Virus record (IMG/VR): IMGVR_UViG_3300010885_028065
Span: 1 to 28,829 of that record
From: a virus
Direction: 5' to 3' (one strand)
DNA length: 28,829 nt
Part shown: one piece after another, positions 4,186-9,864 of the stretch
Numbering within the stretch: the stretch's first letter is position 1
Layout: every line of letters begins with the position of its first letter
Program-made: the position numbers and the translations under genes
Notes under the pieces: model-generated
Databases searched by the model: none
What the model was told of the DNA's origin: nothing
The model's input: the letters and a program-made list of their open reading frames with translations, nothing else

Positions 4186-4368
4186 ATGACTACATTAACT
4201 ACTACTAAACAATACGTTCTATCATGGAGCGGAGAATTTCCTAAAGGAAATTACTCATCTACTAACCTAGGTGGATTATTCCAGTCTGAGGAATCTATTA
4301 ACGATTACCTTGATGAGAAAGTCTCTCATGGTTGGATAGTCCTAGAGACTTCCGTTAGGGAGATCTAA
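4186..4368 (+). CDS. Hypothetical protein (60 aa), inverted paralogue of 3438-3623
   Basis: MTTLTTTKQYVLSWSGEFPK is followed by STNLGGLFQSEESINDYLDE and VSHGWIVLETSVREI. It is a clear relative of the minus-strand protein at 3438-3623, and even the ribosome binding region AAAGAAAGGTGG is shared. ATG at 4186 follows that site by 9-10 nt. It is the first gene of the plus-strand operon behind a structured leader. Function unknown; the conserved GW and LGGLF motifs suggest a folded alpha/beta domain. Confidence 0.75.
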   Translation: MTTLTTTKQYVLSWSGEFPKGNYSSTNLGGLFQSEESINDYLDEKVSHGWIVLETSVREI

Positions 4369-4370
4369 GA

Positions 4371-4499
4371 ATGGGTAACATCATGGACGAATTAGGTTCT
4401 ATATTCATCTGCATAGAGTGTGACACACTCGCCACCGCTATCCGTCAGGGTAACACAATTACAATTAACCAATGCTCATGCACTAACAAAGGAAATTAA
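4371..4499 (+). CDS. Small CxxC protein (42 aa)
   Basis: MGNIMDELGSIFICIECDTL is followed by a spacer and QCSCTNKGN. CxxC plus CxC gives four cysteines for one zinc ion. The start lies 2 nt after the previous stop, and its TAA is adjacent to the next ATG (TAAATG). It follows an MTTL-type gene, as the CCxxC protein at 3274 does on the other strand, so the pair may derive from one duplicated module. Confidence 0.6.
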   Translation: MGNIMDELGSIFICIECDTLATAIRQGNTITINQCSCTNKGN

Positions 4500-4676
4500 A
4501 TGAAAGTAACACTAACAACAATGTCTGGCAATACTAAGAACATCAACCTCATGACTAAGCAAGAGGTATACGATTTCATTGAGGTATTTCAATCAACGCT
4601 ACACCCTAACCAACGTGTAAAAATTACATGCGATCTATTATGTATTGACGGATACATGCAGGGGGATACCTTTTAG
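4500..4676 (+). CDS. Hypothetical protein (58 aa), paralogue of 2054-2248
   Basis: It begins MKVTLTTMSGNTKNINLMTK and ends with VKITCDLLCIDGYMQGDTF. Alignment by eye with 2054-2248 shows conserved TMSG/TFSG, a central FI, and CDxLxIxG. The ATG follows AAAGGAAATTAA. The C-terminus is shorter by about 6 residues than the paralogue. Function unknown. Confidence 0.66.
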   Translation: MKVTLTTMSGNTKNINLMTKQEVYDFIEVFQSTLHPNQRVKITCDLLCIDGYMQGDTF

Positions 4677-4718
4677 ACATGGCACTCCCCTACTGATCAA
4701 ATACGGTAGGGGGTGGCT

Positions 4719-4892
4719 ATGCCTCACCATTACAAAGATGGCACTGGTACTAGTTACAATGCAGGCACTCCCATGGTGTGCTCACTATTATTTTTTTATT
4801 TATTTTTTTATTATATGTATCATACACATCTAGAAAATATTCAGATTTTTGCTATTTTGGTTTTTACAAAAATTTTCAGATTTCGTGTATAA
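4719..4892 (+). CDS. Doubtful small ORF with hydrophobic C-terminus (57 aa)
   Basis: A frame opens at ATG 4719 (MPHHYKDGTGTSYNAGTPMV), and the N-terminal part looks protein-like. It then runs through a T-rich tract (TTATTTTTTTATTTATTTTTTT) that yields CSLLFFYLFFYYMY, and ends inside the promoter of the next gene. Either it is a small membrane protein, or the T-rich tract is a terminator and the frame is chance. There is no good ribosome binding site. The rest of the 4677-4890 gap holds an unplaced hairpin, CCCCTAC (4687) / GTAGGGG (4706). Confidence 0.22.
   Translation: MPHHYKDGTGTSYNAGTPMVCSLLFFYLFFYYMYHTHLENIQIFAILVFTKIFRFRV
4765..4797 (+). terminator. Possible terminator of the plus-strand operon
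   Basis: GCAC (4765-4768) pairs with GTGC (4778-4781), with an internal CC/GG pair, followed within a few bases by a T-rich tract. The stem is short, so this is tentative. It conflicts with the doubtful frame at 4719-4892. Confidence 0.35.
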
Positions 4893-4893
4893 T
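4888..4893 (+). promoter_or_regulatory. -10 box of a leaderless gene (4900)
   Basis: A perfect TATAAT, preceded by GTG, lies 6 nt before ATG 4900, which places the expected transcription start on the A of the start codon. Confidence 0.6.
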
Positions 4894-4899
4894 AGAAAC

Positions 4900-5088
4900 A
4901 TGGGTATATTAGAAAACTTTGAAAACTGGGTTGAGGTAAATGAACCAGCTTGGGCAAACCTCTCTACAAAGATTTTTTCAGAAACGGTATGTGAGAACTG
5001 CCAATGCAAAACAGAATCAACCCCTATGATAGAAACAGACAATATGGGTAGAGAAAAATTCTGGGAACAAGAAAGTTTAAACTTCTGA
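4900..5088 (+). CDS. Small Cys-containing protein (62 aa), leaderless
   Basis: I place the start at ATG 4900 (MGILENFENWVEVNEPAWAN), not at an upstream ATG at 4849, because the TATAAT at 4888 would put the longer start outside the transcript. The middle has CENCQC, a possible metal site. The end overlaps the convergent gene at 5077 by 12 nt. No family recognised. Confidence 0.66.
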   Translation: MGILENFENWVEVNEPAWANLSTKIFSETVCENCQCKTESTPMIETDNMGREKFWEQESLNF

Positions 5089-5283
5089 CTTTAGATTCCA
5101 CATGCGGATATCTGTAACACCCTTACGAATAGCTTCTGACTCATCTGCATCCTTTGCATCAACAGTTAATGTTGCTTTACTAAAATCTACATTTCCTAAG
5201 TGTTCATAAATGTTCATTCCAGTATTTGACACAAAGGCAGTTTCAACCGCATCTTTATTCACGGTATAGGTATACTTAGGCAA
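5077..5283 (-). CDS. Hypothetical protein (68 aa)
   Basis: It begins MPKYTYTVNKDAVETAFVSN and includes TLTVDAKDADESEAIRKGV. The start is TTG at 5283, overlapping the end of the upstream gene by 8 nt, with only a weak AAAGAAG ribosome site. The beta-strand-like N-terminus and alternating pattern suggest a small alpha/beta domain. It converges on and overlaps 4900-5088. No family recognised. Confidence 0.62.
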   Translation of the reverse strand: MPKYTYTVNKDAVETAFVSNTGMNIYEHLGNVDFSKATLTVDAKDADESEAIRKGVTDIRMWNLKSEV

Positions 5284-5461
5284 TTATTTTAGCTTCTTTC
5301 ATCTTGGCATATAGAGCTGCGACTATCAAACCCATGCCAGGTCTGCTTTGTTCAATTTGCTGATCAATCTGCTCTGGAGACATTCCAGACTGCTCAGAGA
5401 GCAAACGATTTGTCTCATTTATAGACTTCATCATAAATGCAATTGCTTCTTGTTCGTTCAT
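5276..5461 (-). CDS. Hypothetical helical protein (61 aa)
   Basis: I choose ATG 5461 (MNEQEAIAFMMKSINETNRL) because AAAGAGGAT precedes it by about 6 nt. Upstream ATGs at 5488 and 5476 are too close to or inside the promoter. The protein is helical and Gln/Met-rich (MSPEQIDQQIEQSRPG), with a hydrophobic stretch near the end (GLIVAALYAKMK). Possibly an oligomerising phage protein. Function unknown. Confidence 0.6.
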   Translation of the reverse strand: MNEQEAIAFMMKSINETNRLLSEQSGMSPEQIDQQIEQSRPGMGLIVAALYAKMKEAKIIA

Positions 5462-5488
5462 TTTATCCTCTTTCATTTTGTTGTACAT

Positions 5489-5497
5489 ACTATATCA
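5489..5497 (-). promoter_or_regulatory. Extended -10 promoter for 5461-5077
   Basis: TGATATAGT on the minus strand overlaps the stop codon of the upstream zinc-ribbon gene. It fits the TGnTATAAT style used throughout the window and would give a short leader before ATG 5461. Confidence 0.42.
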
Positions 5498-5692
5498 CCA
5501 CTTACCAATCGGACACGTTGCTTTTTCTAATTTTGTTTTAAGCTTCATAAAACACCCACACTTCCTGCAAGTTTGATTTCCTTTACGAAAGAACTCACAG
5601 CCTCTACAAATATTCAAACGGTATTCCTCAAGCTCTTCTGGACTTCTAGGAGATCCATTAAACAAATCACAAGGACGAACTTCATCGCTCAT
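5495..5692 (-). CDS. Zinc-ribbon protein (65 aa), paralogue of 15727-15966
   Basis: The protein has CRGCEFF...CRKCGCFMKLKTKLEKATC and ends in CPIGKW. This CxxC-(n)-CxxCxCFM-K-(K/R)L-CPxGKW pattern is the same as in the protein at 15727-15966, which is 79 aa long. Such zinc-ribbon proteins recur in marine and freshwater phages (recalled, not checked). ATG 5692 overlaps the end of the nuclease-like gene by 4 nt (ATGA). It probably binds a nucleic acid or a partner protein; the exact role is unknown. Confidence 0.76.
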   Translation of the reverse strand: MSDEVRPCDLFNGSPRSPEELEEYRLNICRGCEFFRKGNQTCRKCGCFMKLKTKLEKATCPIGKW

Positions 5693-6294
5693 AGAATCTC
5701 CAATTTGGACGGTATATCAATGATATCACAAGAGACTGTTGTCCATAACTGATGAGACATAGTAGGACGTATAGTAGCAGACATACCTGGTATCTCCATT
5801 ATATATTTATATCCAGTTCCATGCTTAGATTCTTTTCTAGACCAATGCTCAATTGAGTAATCAAGGTTTGAAGCTTCAAATACAAATAGGTAATAGGTTT
5901 TAGTCTCAATTTTGGACGGTATAGAAGACCAATCCTGTTCTGCTTTTGCTAAACACACATAATAATCAGCATGTGTAGAAGCAACACTCTCAACCATCTT
6001 CTCTAGTGTTTCATGTTTGCCCAAGCGGGAACCGCTAATAACTAGAGTTTGCTTCACAGGGTCATATCTTCCTGACTTGACGGATATACTCTCTCCCTGG
6101 TCTAAAGTCATGTCTATGCTGACGCTATGGCTTCTATCGGGCTTCCAGTCATTTGGCATACCGTTTTCATTTAGGGCATCAGAAACCAACTCTTCTAGAA
6201 ATTCACTTGTGCAAGGAAGTCTATATACAGAGTGATGTATTTTTAATTTATCCAGTAAGCTGTCCAGTAGAATGTTTTTTATTTGTTCACGCAT
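5689..6294 (-). CDS. Probable PD-(D/E)XK restriction-type nuclease
   Basis: The protein is 201 aa. Its N-terminal third has a helix with Glu 31/34 (TSEFLEELVSDAL), followed by Asp 61 (SIDMTLDQG) and a strand SISVKSG with Lys 73. E...D...xxK-S-G in this order is the core of PD-(D/E)XK nucleases, here with Ser in place of the second acid next to the Lys. The C-terminal half (TYYLFVFEASNLDY, YIMEIPGM) looks like further strands and a DNA-binding part. It could cut host DNA or act as a restriction-like enzyme. No methylase gene lies nearby. The start at 6294 fits a leaderless transcript. Confidence 0.55.
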   Translation of the reverse strand: MREQIKNILLDSLLDKLKIHHSVYRLPCTSEFLEELVSDALNENGMPNDWKPDRSHSVSIDMTLDQGESISVKSGRYDPVKQTLVISGSRLGKHETLEKMVESVASTHADYYVCLAKAEQDWSSIPSKIETKTYYLFVFEASNLDYSIEHWSRKESKHGTGYKYIMEIPGMSATIRPTMSHQLWTTVSCDIIDIPSKLEIL

Positions 6295-6303
6295 AGTAAA
6301 TCC

Positions 6304-6312
6304 ATTGTATCA
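6304..6312 (-). promoter_or_regulatory. Extended -10 of a leaderless gene (6294)
   Basis: TGATACAAT on the minus strand lies 9 nt before the ATG at 6294. The spacing is as in 6440 and 27477, near the upper end for leaderless starts. The rest of the 6313-6424 gap, on either strand, shows no gene. Confidence 0.48.
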
Positions 6313-6421
6313 GACATGCTTGGATGAGTCAATCCATATGTTGTCTAGGGATGGTTTGTATGTTCTCTATTTCGGCGACGAATTAAGTGCCCCGCCCGAA
6401 CTTAAAAGATAAATTAAATAA

Positions 6422-6430
6422 TGATATAAT
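6422..6430 (+). promoter_or_regulatory. Extended -10 of a near-leaderless gene (6440)
   Basis: TGATATAAT ends 9 nt before ATG 6440. No Shine-Dalgarno is present between them. Confidence 0.6.
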
Positions 6431-6439
6431 AGTTTTATT

Positions 6440-6727
6440 ATGACTAATACTGATTGGGCACAATTCATTCTTACATTGCTTTCAATTGGAGCAATTGTAA
6501 TTAGCTCAATTCGCTGGTATATAAAAATTCAAGTAAAGCCAATTGCAGAAGCGGTAGCAGACATTAGAGCAGAGACTAAAACTAATGGTGGCACCTCTAT
6601 GCGTGATGAGATTAAGTACATTAAGCTTGAGCAAGAAAGATCTGCCAAAACAAGAGCAGCATATAATGACAAGCTAGATCACATGTATGAAATTCTTATA
6701 GCATATATTGCTAAAAACTCTAAGTAA
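6440..6727 (+). CDS. Holin-like single-pass membrane protein (95 aa)
   Basis: The N-terminus (WAQFILTLLSIGAIVISSI, residues 5-23) is one transmembrane segment, followed by a charged linker and a coiled coil (residues about 50-90, DEIKYIKLEQERSAKTRAAY). This one-TM-plus-coil layout and the TNGGTSMRD motif resemble small membrane proteins encoded near tail or lysis genes of actinophages, often called holin-like. No holin function is proven. It is transcribed alone from a TATAAT just in front of its start. Confidence 0.6.
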   Translation: MTNTDWAQFILTLLSIGAIVISSIRWYIKIQVKPIAEAVADIRAETKTNGGTSMRDEIKYIKLEQERSAKTRAAYNDKLDHMYEILIAYIAKNSK

Positions 6728-6860
6728 CCTAATTTTCCTATTTTCCTTTATATAAAATATATAAACTATCTTGTAAAAACCTAGTTTAGGCATACTTCTT
6801 TTCTTTATATATTTTAAGTATACACCACTCAATACCCTGGCTAATTACACATAACATAAC

Positions 6861-6872
6861 AAAACGGACATT
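6861..6872 (+). repeat. AAAACGGACATT repeat, copy 4 (distant)
   Basis: An exact copy of the left-arm repeat, 3.1 kb from the others, inside the 323-nt gap 6728-7050. It shares 15 nt with copy 1 (AAAACGGACATTTAG). Its presence next to the structural genes suggests that the same factor controls both regions. The rest of 6728-6958 shows AT-rich sequence and possible weak promoters only. Confidence 0.55.
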
Positions 6873-6955
6873 TAGTATTGTAACAATTTGATAACGATTT
6901 AAAAGTATAACGATAAGTTATAATTCTAGTATTTCCTGGATTATTTATAAACGAA

Positions 6956-6964
6956 TGTTATAAT
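6956..6964 (+). promoter_or_regulatory. Extended -10 for a short hairpin RNA
   Basis: TGTTATAAT is a perfect extended -10. The expected start (about 6971) lies just before a long hairpin with no coding sequence. Confidence 0.5.
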
Positions 6965-6970
6965 TTGTAT

Positions 6971-7030
6971 GGGTTGGTTCCTAGGCTTCTGCATACCCCA
7001 CCCCAACAGGGCTTAGGGACCAATTCTTTT
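6971..7030 (+). ncRNA. Candidate short RNA: 13-bp hairpin with U-rich end
   Basis: TTGGTTCCTAGGC (6974-6986) pairs over all 13 positions with GCTTAGGGACCAA (7011-7023), using two G-U pairs. The 24-nt loop contains two CCCC runs and TTCTTTT follows. With the promoter at 6956 this predicts an RNA of about 60 nt. It might be an sRNA, or an attenuator/terminator in front of the 7051 gene, which has its own -10. Not recognised as a known family. Confidence 0.5.
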
Positions 7031-7034
7031 ATTA

Positions 7035-7043
7035 TGGTATAAT
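7035..7043 (+). promoter_or_regulatory. Extended -10 of a leaderless gene (7051)
   Basis: TGGTATAAT ends 7 nt before ATG 7051, directly after the T-tract of the hairpin. Confidence 0.6.
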
Positions 7044-7050
7044 CATTGAT

Positions 7051-7470
7051 ATGTGCTCACCTACAATAGAAAAATTTGGGGCAACCCCAGCTAATATTCA
7101 ATGGACTGTTGTTCGTGGAGATTATGCTTCATTTACCGTTTCATTTCTTGAAAATGACGAAGTTGAAGAGTTTGATACTACTGGATGGAAATTTGCCGCC
7201 ACCGCATATGACCCATCAGTAAATCTTTTAGATGCATTAACTGTTGAAGTTGATGGCTCAGTGGTTACAGTCAGTGCCCCAGGATCAGTCACAAAAGACT
7301 GGGGTACCAAATATACATCTGTAGTTGCAGAGCTGTCGTTTGACCTTCAAGCAAAAGTTCCAGACGGAGGTTCAACATTTACTTGGACTCCAGTAATAGG
7401 AACAATTTGTGTTCTTGGAGATGTGTCTCCAATAAATGCAGTAAGTATTGGCGAAGGTGGGGTATCTTAA
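7051..7470 (+). CDS. Small phage structural protein, baseplate-like domain
   Basis: The protein (139 aa) has IQWTVVRGDYASFTVSF, a Trp-x-x-x-x-GD-x-x-x-F motif also seen in 9053-9496 (INWTAVIGDTVSFRIYV). Both continue with a D-x-TGW or D-x-SGW strand and end in a VxG-x-(I/M)-x-(V/M)-LG-(D/E)-V motif, so they are distant paralogues. This resembles the small beta-domains of N-terminal baseplate-attachment proteins (BppU-like), a similarity judged by eye. It is leaderless and starts the fibre region. Probably a virion component. Confidence 0.62.
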   Translation: MCSPTIEKFGATPANIQWTVVRGDYASFTVSFLENDEVEEFDTTGWKFAATAYDPSVNLLDALTVEVDGSVVTVSAPGSVTKDWGTKYTSVVAELSFDLQAKVPDGGSTFTWTPVIGTICVLGDVSPINAVSIGEGGVS

Positions 7471-7554
7471 ATGATAATTAAAATTAAAGATACAAATGTA
7501 CAGCTTCCACCAATCATAAAGGTAAACGGTACAATTTTTAAAGTAAAGAGATAG
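7471..7554 (+). CDS. Microprotein (27 aa)
   Basis: An ATG directly after the TAA at 7470 opens 27 codons (MIIKIKDTNVQLPPIIKVNG and a Lys-rich end). GGTGGGG lies about 9 nt upstream, and the stop is 3 nt before the next gene. It is AT-rich but free of rare codons. It might be a real coupled peptide or a chance frame filling an 84-nt gap. Confidence 0.4.
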   Translation: MIIKIKDTNVQLPPIIKVNGTIFKVKR

Positions 7555-7557
7555 CAG

Positions 7558-8292
7558 ATGGCTATATCAAAAAATATGGATGCTCCAAAAGCAAAATATG
7601 CAGATGCAATTCAGTCAACCAAAAACACAAATTCTCCAAATACTGAATACGTTGCTGTTCCAGGAGTTCAGGGCGAAAAGGGTGAAGTAGGACCAGCAGG
7701 ACCTCCAGGACCACAGGGTGAAAAAGGGGAAAGGGGAATCCAAGGCAAAGAGGGAAGAGAAGGTCCAAGGGGTCCAAAAGGAGATCCTGGTAAAGGTGGA
7801 GGACAAGGATACGATAGCCCATCTGGACAATATCCTGGTTGGGCGTACTATGAAAACAAAAATAAAAAAGCAATTTTCCTTGGCCCAGATAGAGGCGATG
7901 ATGGTTGGGTTAATATTTTCATGGACGATGATTTAGATAATAATATTTTAAAATTTCTTCCAGAAGGATCAGTATCTTTGTGGAACTCAGTTACTCAAAG
8001 AATTAACTTTAAGCAATTAAAAGTTGGGGCAAGAGTAGATATCAGATATGATATAGCATTAACTACAGATACAAATAGCACTGAGGCTTGGATAAGAACC
8101 TATATTCCAAAAGTAGAATCTCCAACGGGATATATTGGAATGTTAAAATATAAATATCCTTATGAGATGTCTGTTAACCAAACCTTATATGTAGACTTGT
8201 CAAAAATTAGATCAGAAGGTGCAATAATCCAAGCAAGAGCAGATAGCGAAAGCACCATACTTCTTAAGGGAATGTATATAGCAATTTCATAA
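7558..8292 (+). CDS. Collagen-like fibre protein
   Basis: The protein is 244 aa. Residues 36-80 form 15 uninterrupted Gly-X-Y triplets (GVQGEKGEVGPAGPPGPQG, then GEKGERG and on to GDPGKG), a collagen helix. Pro occupies the Y position, where collagen prolyl-4-hydroxylase acts, at P50 and P77, and the X position at P46, P49, P52, P70 and P73. A short N-terminal stretch precedes it, and a C-terminal beta-rich domain of about 160 residues follows (ending LKGMYIAIS). Collagen stretches are known as trimeric spacers in phage fibres. Seven prolyl-hydroxylase-like genes lie 8-14 kb downstream. Confidence 0.85.
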   Translation: MAISKNMDAPKAKYADAIQSTKNTNSPNTEYVAVPGVQGEKGEVGPAGPPGPQGEKGERGIQGKEGREGPRGPKGDPGKGGGQGYDSPSGQYPGWAYYENKNKKAIFLGPDRGDDGWVNIFMDDDLDNNILKFLPEGSVSLWNSVTQRINFKQLKVGARVDIRYDIALTTDTNSTEAWIRTYIPKVESPTGYIGMLKYKYPYEMSVNQTLYVDLSKIRSEGAIIQARADSESTILLKGMYIAIS

Positions 8293-8327
8293 AAAAAATA
8301 CCCCCAAGGCAGATAGCCAAGGGGGTA
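8291..8327 (-). terminator. Strong terminator for the lysozyme gene
   Basis: TACCCCC (8299-8305) pairs with GGGGGTA (8321-8327), with an inner GGC/GCC helix. On the minus strand eight T follow (A8298-8291). It ends the minus-strand gene at 8338. On the plus strand the stem is less well placed because no strong T run follows it. Confidence 0.78.
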
Positions 8328-8337
8328 CCTTTATATA

Positions 8338-8910
8338 TTAGTACGGAAACTTCTTCATCCAGTTTTTAGTTTTTGGAGTTATACCGTGCCAAGCAGACCA
8401 GTCTTTACCAGCATTGCTCATATGGTATGCAACCTGTGCATTAATAACGGGGTTTAGCAACTCACTATTAAAGTTTATGCCAAACTTATCTTTGCGACTT
8501 TCTTTAAGCATTCCCAGCATATTTATCTGAAAAATACCATAAGAGTTGTCGCCAGTTTTTTCATTTCCGTTAAAAGCCAAAGGTCTTCCGTTTGACTCTT
8601 TTTTAGCAACTGCCCAAGCTTTAACTAGCCCTTCTTTACGAAAGCCAACCCCATAGAGTAGCTCCTTAAGTTGCCTATCTGTAAGACTAACAGCATCTTG
8701 ATATTTATGTAGAACATTTAAGTTCTTTTTTACCTTAGTAAGACTTTTAGGCTTAGAAACCAAAAAAACCGCTTTGGCGGTTGAAGGTTCAGAAACTAAT
8801 GGCTTACTAAGATTATTCTCAGTACTTAAAGCATTGGCTGCATTTGTTAGTGGTGCAAGCAGCCCAATTGAAGCAAGGATTCCAATCCAAATCTTTTTAT
8901 CTCTTCTCAT
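8338..8910 (-). CDS. Secreted lysozyme/lytic transglycosylase-like enzyme
   Basis: The start is ATG 8910, 8 nt after a perfect AGGAGG; a TTG at 8913 is too close to it. Residues 7-27 (IWIGILASIGLLAPLTNAANA) form a signal peptide with a likely cut after Ala 27. The C-terminal half has KKESNGRP with catalytic-type Glu 105 and NSYGIFQINM (residues 122-131), the ES..(n)..GxFQI signature of lysozyme-like SLT enzymes. It would cut peptidoglycan outside the membrane. Length (190 aa) suits a small one-domain enzyme. It is the only minus-strand gene inside the virion-gene block. Confidence 0.8.
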   Translation of the reverse strand: MRRDKKIWIGILASIGLLAPLTNAANALSTENNLSKPLVSEPSTAKAVFLVSKPKSLTKVKKNLNVLHKYQDAVSLTDRQLKELLYGVGFRKEGLVKAWAVAKKESNGRPLAFNGNEKTGDNSYGIFQINMLGMLKESRKDKFGINFNSELLNPVINAQVAYHMSNAGKDWSAWHGITPKTKNWMKKFPY

Positions 8911-8937
8911 CAAAATAACCTCCTAGAGACTAAAGAT

Positions 8938-8953
8938 GCTACCTGCTGGTAGC
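8938..8953 (-). promoter_or_regulatory. Hairpin in the leader of the lysozyme gene
   Basis: GCTACC (8938-8943), loop TGCT, GGTAGC (8948-8953): a perfect 6-bp stem between promoter and start codon on the minus strand. It may tune mRNA stability or be a binding site for a regulator. Confidence 0.4.
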
Positions 8954-8961
8954 ACTAACTA

Positions 8962-8991
8962 AGTATAACATGGGATTGGCAGGAAAAGCAA
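8962..8991 (-). promoter_or_regulatory. Promoter of the lysozyme gene
   Basis: On the minus strand TTGCTT (8991-8986), an 18-nt spacer and TATACT (8967-8962) with TGT in front form a good promoter. Transcription starts about 45 nt before the ATG, so this gene has a true leader. Confidence 0.62.
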
Positions 8992-9037
8992 ACTTTATAA
9001 CATTTTTTTATAAAAGTTAATAATTGCTATTTTCAAG

Positions 9038-9046
9038 TGGTATAAT
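9038..9046 (+). promoter_or_regulatory. Extended -10 of a leaderless gene (9053)
   Basis: TGGTATAAT ends 6 nt before ATG 9053, which puts the predicted start on the codon itself. Confidence 0.62.
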
Positions 9047-9052
9047 ATAAAA

Positions 9053-9496
9053 ATGGCAACCTATAGAAACCCAAATGAAACCCCCATTACTGGAGTAGTT
9101 GCTCCAGCAACATATAACATTGGTAATAAACCACCTCTTATCAACTGGACGGCTGTAATTGGAGATACAGTATCTTTTAGAATTTATGTAGAAGATGATT
9201 TAGGAAATCCTTTAGATTACGACACAACTGCCGCTGGAGATACATCTGGTTGGGTTATCTCAGGAGATTTTAGAAGGTACTCAGATAATGACGGAGACGA
9301 CTTGTTATTTACAATTTATCCAGATCAAACCGTACTAGATGATGCTGGAGAGTTTACAGTAACTTTAACTGCAACGCAATCAAAACAATTGTTAACTGGA
9401 GATGTTTTTGATATTCAATTAAAAGATGGTGCTCGTGTTTGGACGGTATGCCAAGGCGAAATGATTATGCTTGGTGAAGTAACAGAACAGGCATAA
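9053..9496 (+). CDS. Small phage structural protein, paralogue of 7051-7470
   Basis: The protein (147 aa) has INWTAVIGDTVSFRIYVEDD, the same W-(x)n-GD-x-x-x-F pattern as in 7051-7470, then DTSGW, and ends GEMIMLGEVTEQA. It is almost all beta-strand. The family resemblance to baseplate or fibre-attachment domains is judged by eye. It heads a four-gene rightward run (9053-12052). Confidence 0.62.
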   Translation: MATYRNPNETPITGVVAPATYNIGNKPPLINWTAVIGDTVSFRIYVEDDLGNPLDYDTTAAGDTSGWVISGDFRRYSDNDGDDLLFTIYPDQTVLDDAGEFTVTLTATQSKQLLTGDVFDIQLKDGARVWTVCQGEMIMLGEVTEQA

Positions 9497-9501
9497 AGTC
9501 T

Positions 9502-9843
9502 ATGGCAACAACAGTAATTTCAGATATACAAACTAAAAAAACTATATCTGACATTAAACCAAGAATAACTGCAGGAAATATAACAAATGGAACATCTTTA
9601 GCCTCAAACATTGCTTTAGGGCTTGTAGTTTCAGCAGCAGCTCTATCTCCAATAATAACAATATCAGATCTTGCCCCAGAATCTAATTCTATTAGATTGG
9701 TAAGCTATGCAAAAATAGTTACACCAGCAGATATTCTTCCATTTAGACTAACCATAACTAATATTGGAATTGAGGGTGTTAGTCAAACTAATCCCCCAGG
9801 AATTGGCGTTCAGGTTATTGGTTTCTCTAACTATATACTCTAA
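9502..9843 (+). CDS. Hypothetical structural protein (113 aa)
   Basis: The protein is rich in Ile, Ser, Thr and Ala (MATTVISDIQTKKTISDIKP) and has a hydrophobic central run (IALGLVVSAAALSPIITISD, residues 37-56). It lacks charge clusters and Cys. It starts 5 nt after the previous stop without a strong ribosome site. It probably belongs to the fibre complex. It could also be membrane-interacting, but it reads better as a beta-rich fibre domain. Confidence 0.6.
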   Translation: MATTVISDIQTKKTISDIKPRITAGNITNGTSLASNIALGLVVSAAALSPIITISDLAPESNSIRLVSYAKIVTPADILPFRLTITNIGIEGVSQTNPPGIGVQVIGFSNYIL

Positions 9844-9849
9844 AATGTA

Positions 9850-9858
9850 TGATATAAT
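9850..9858 (+). promoter_or_regulatory. Extended -10 of a leaderless gene (9865)
   Basis: TGATATAAT ends 6 nt before ATG 9865. Confidence 0.6.
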
Positions 9859-9864
9859 TCAATC

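Noticed and set aside
6313-6424. tRNA or other RNA gene in the gap between divergent genes
   Set aside because: No cloverleaf, TTCGA-type loop or strong hairpin is visible.
7615-7936. Extra frames across the collagen stretch (minus 7562-7873 and 7615-7830, plus 7718-7936)
   Set aside because: Repetitive Gly/Pro codons open other frames by chance; the 7558 frame has all the collagen triplets.
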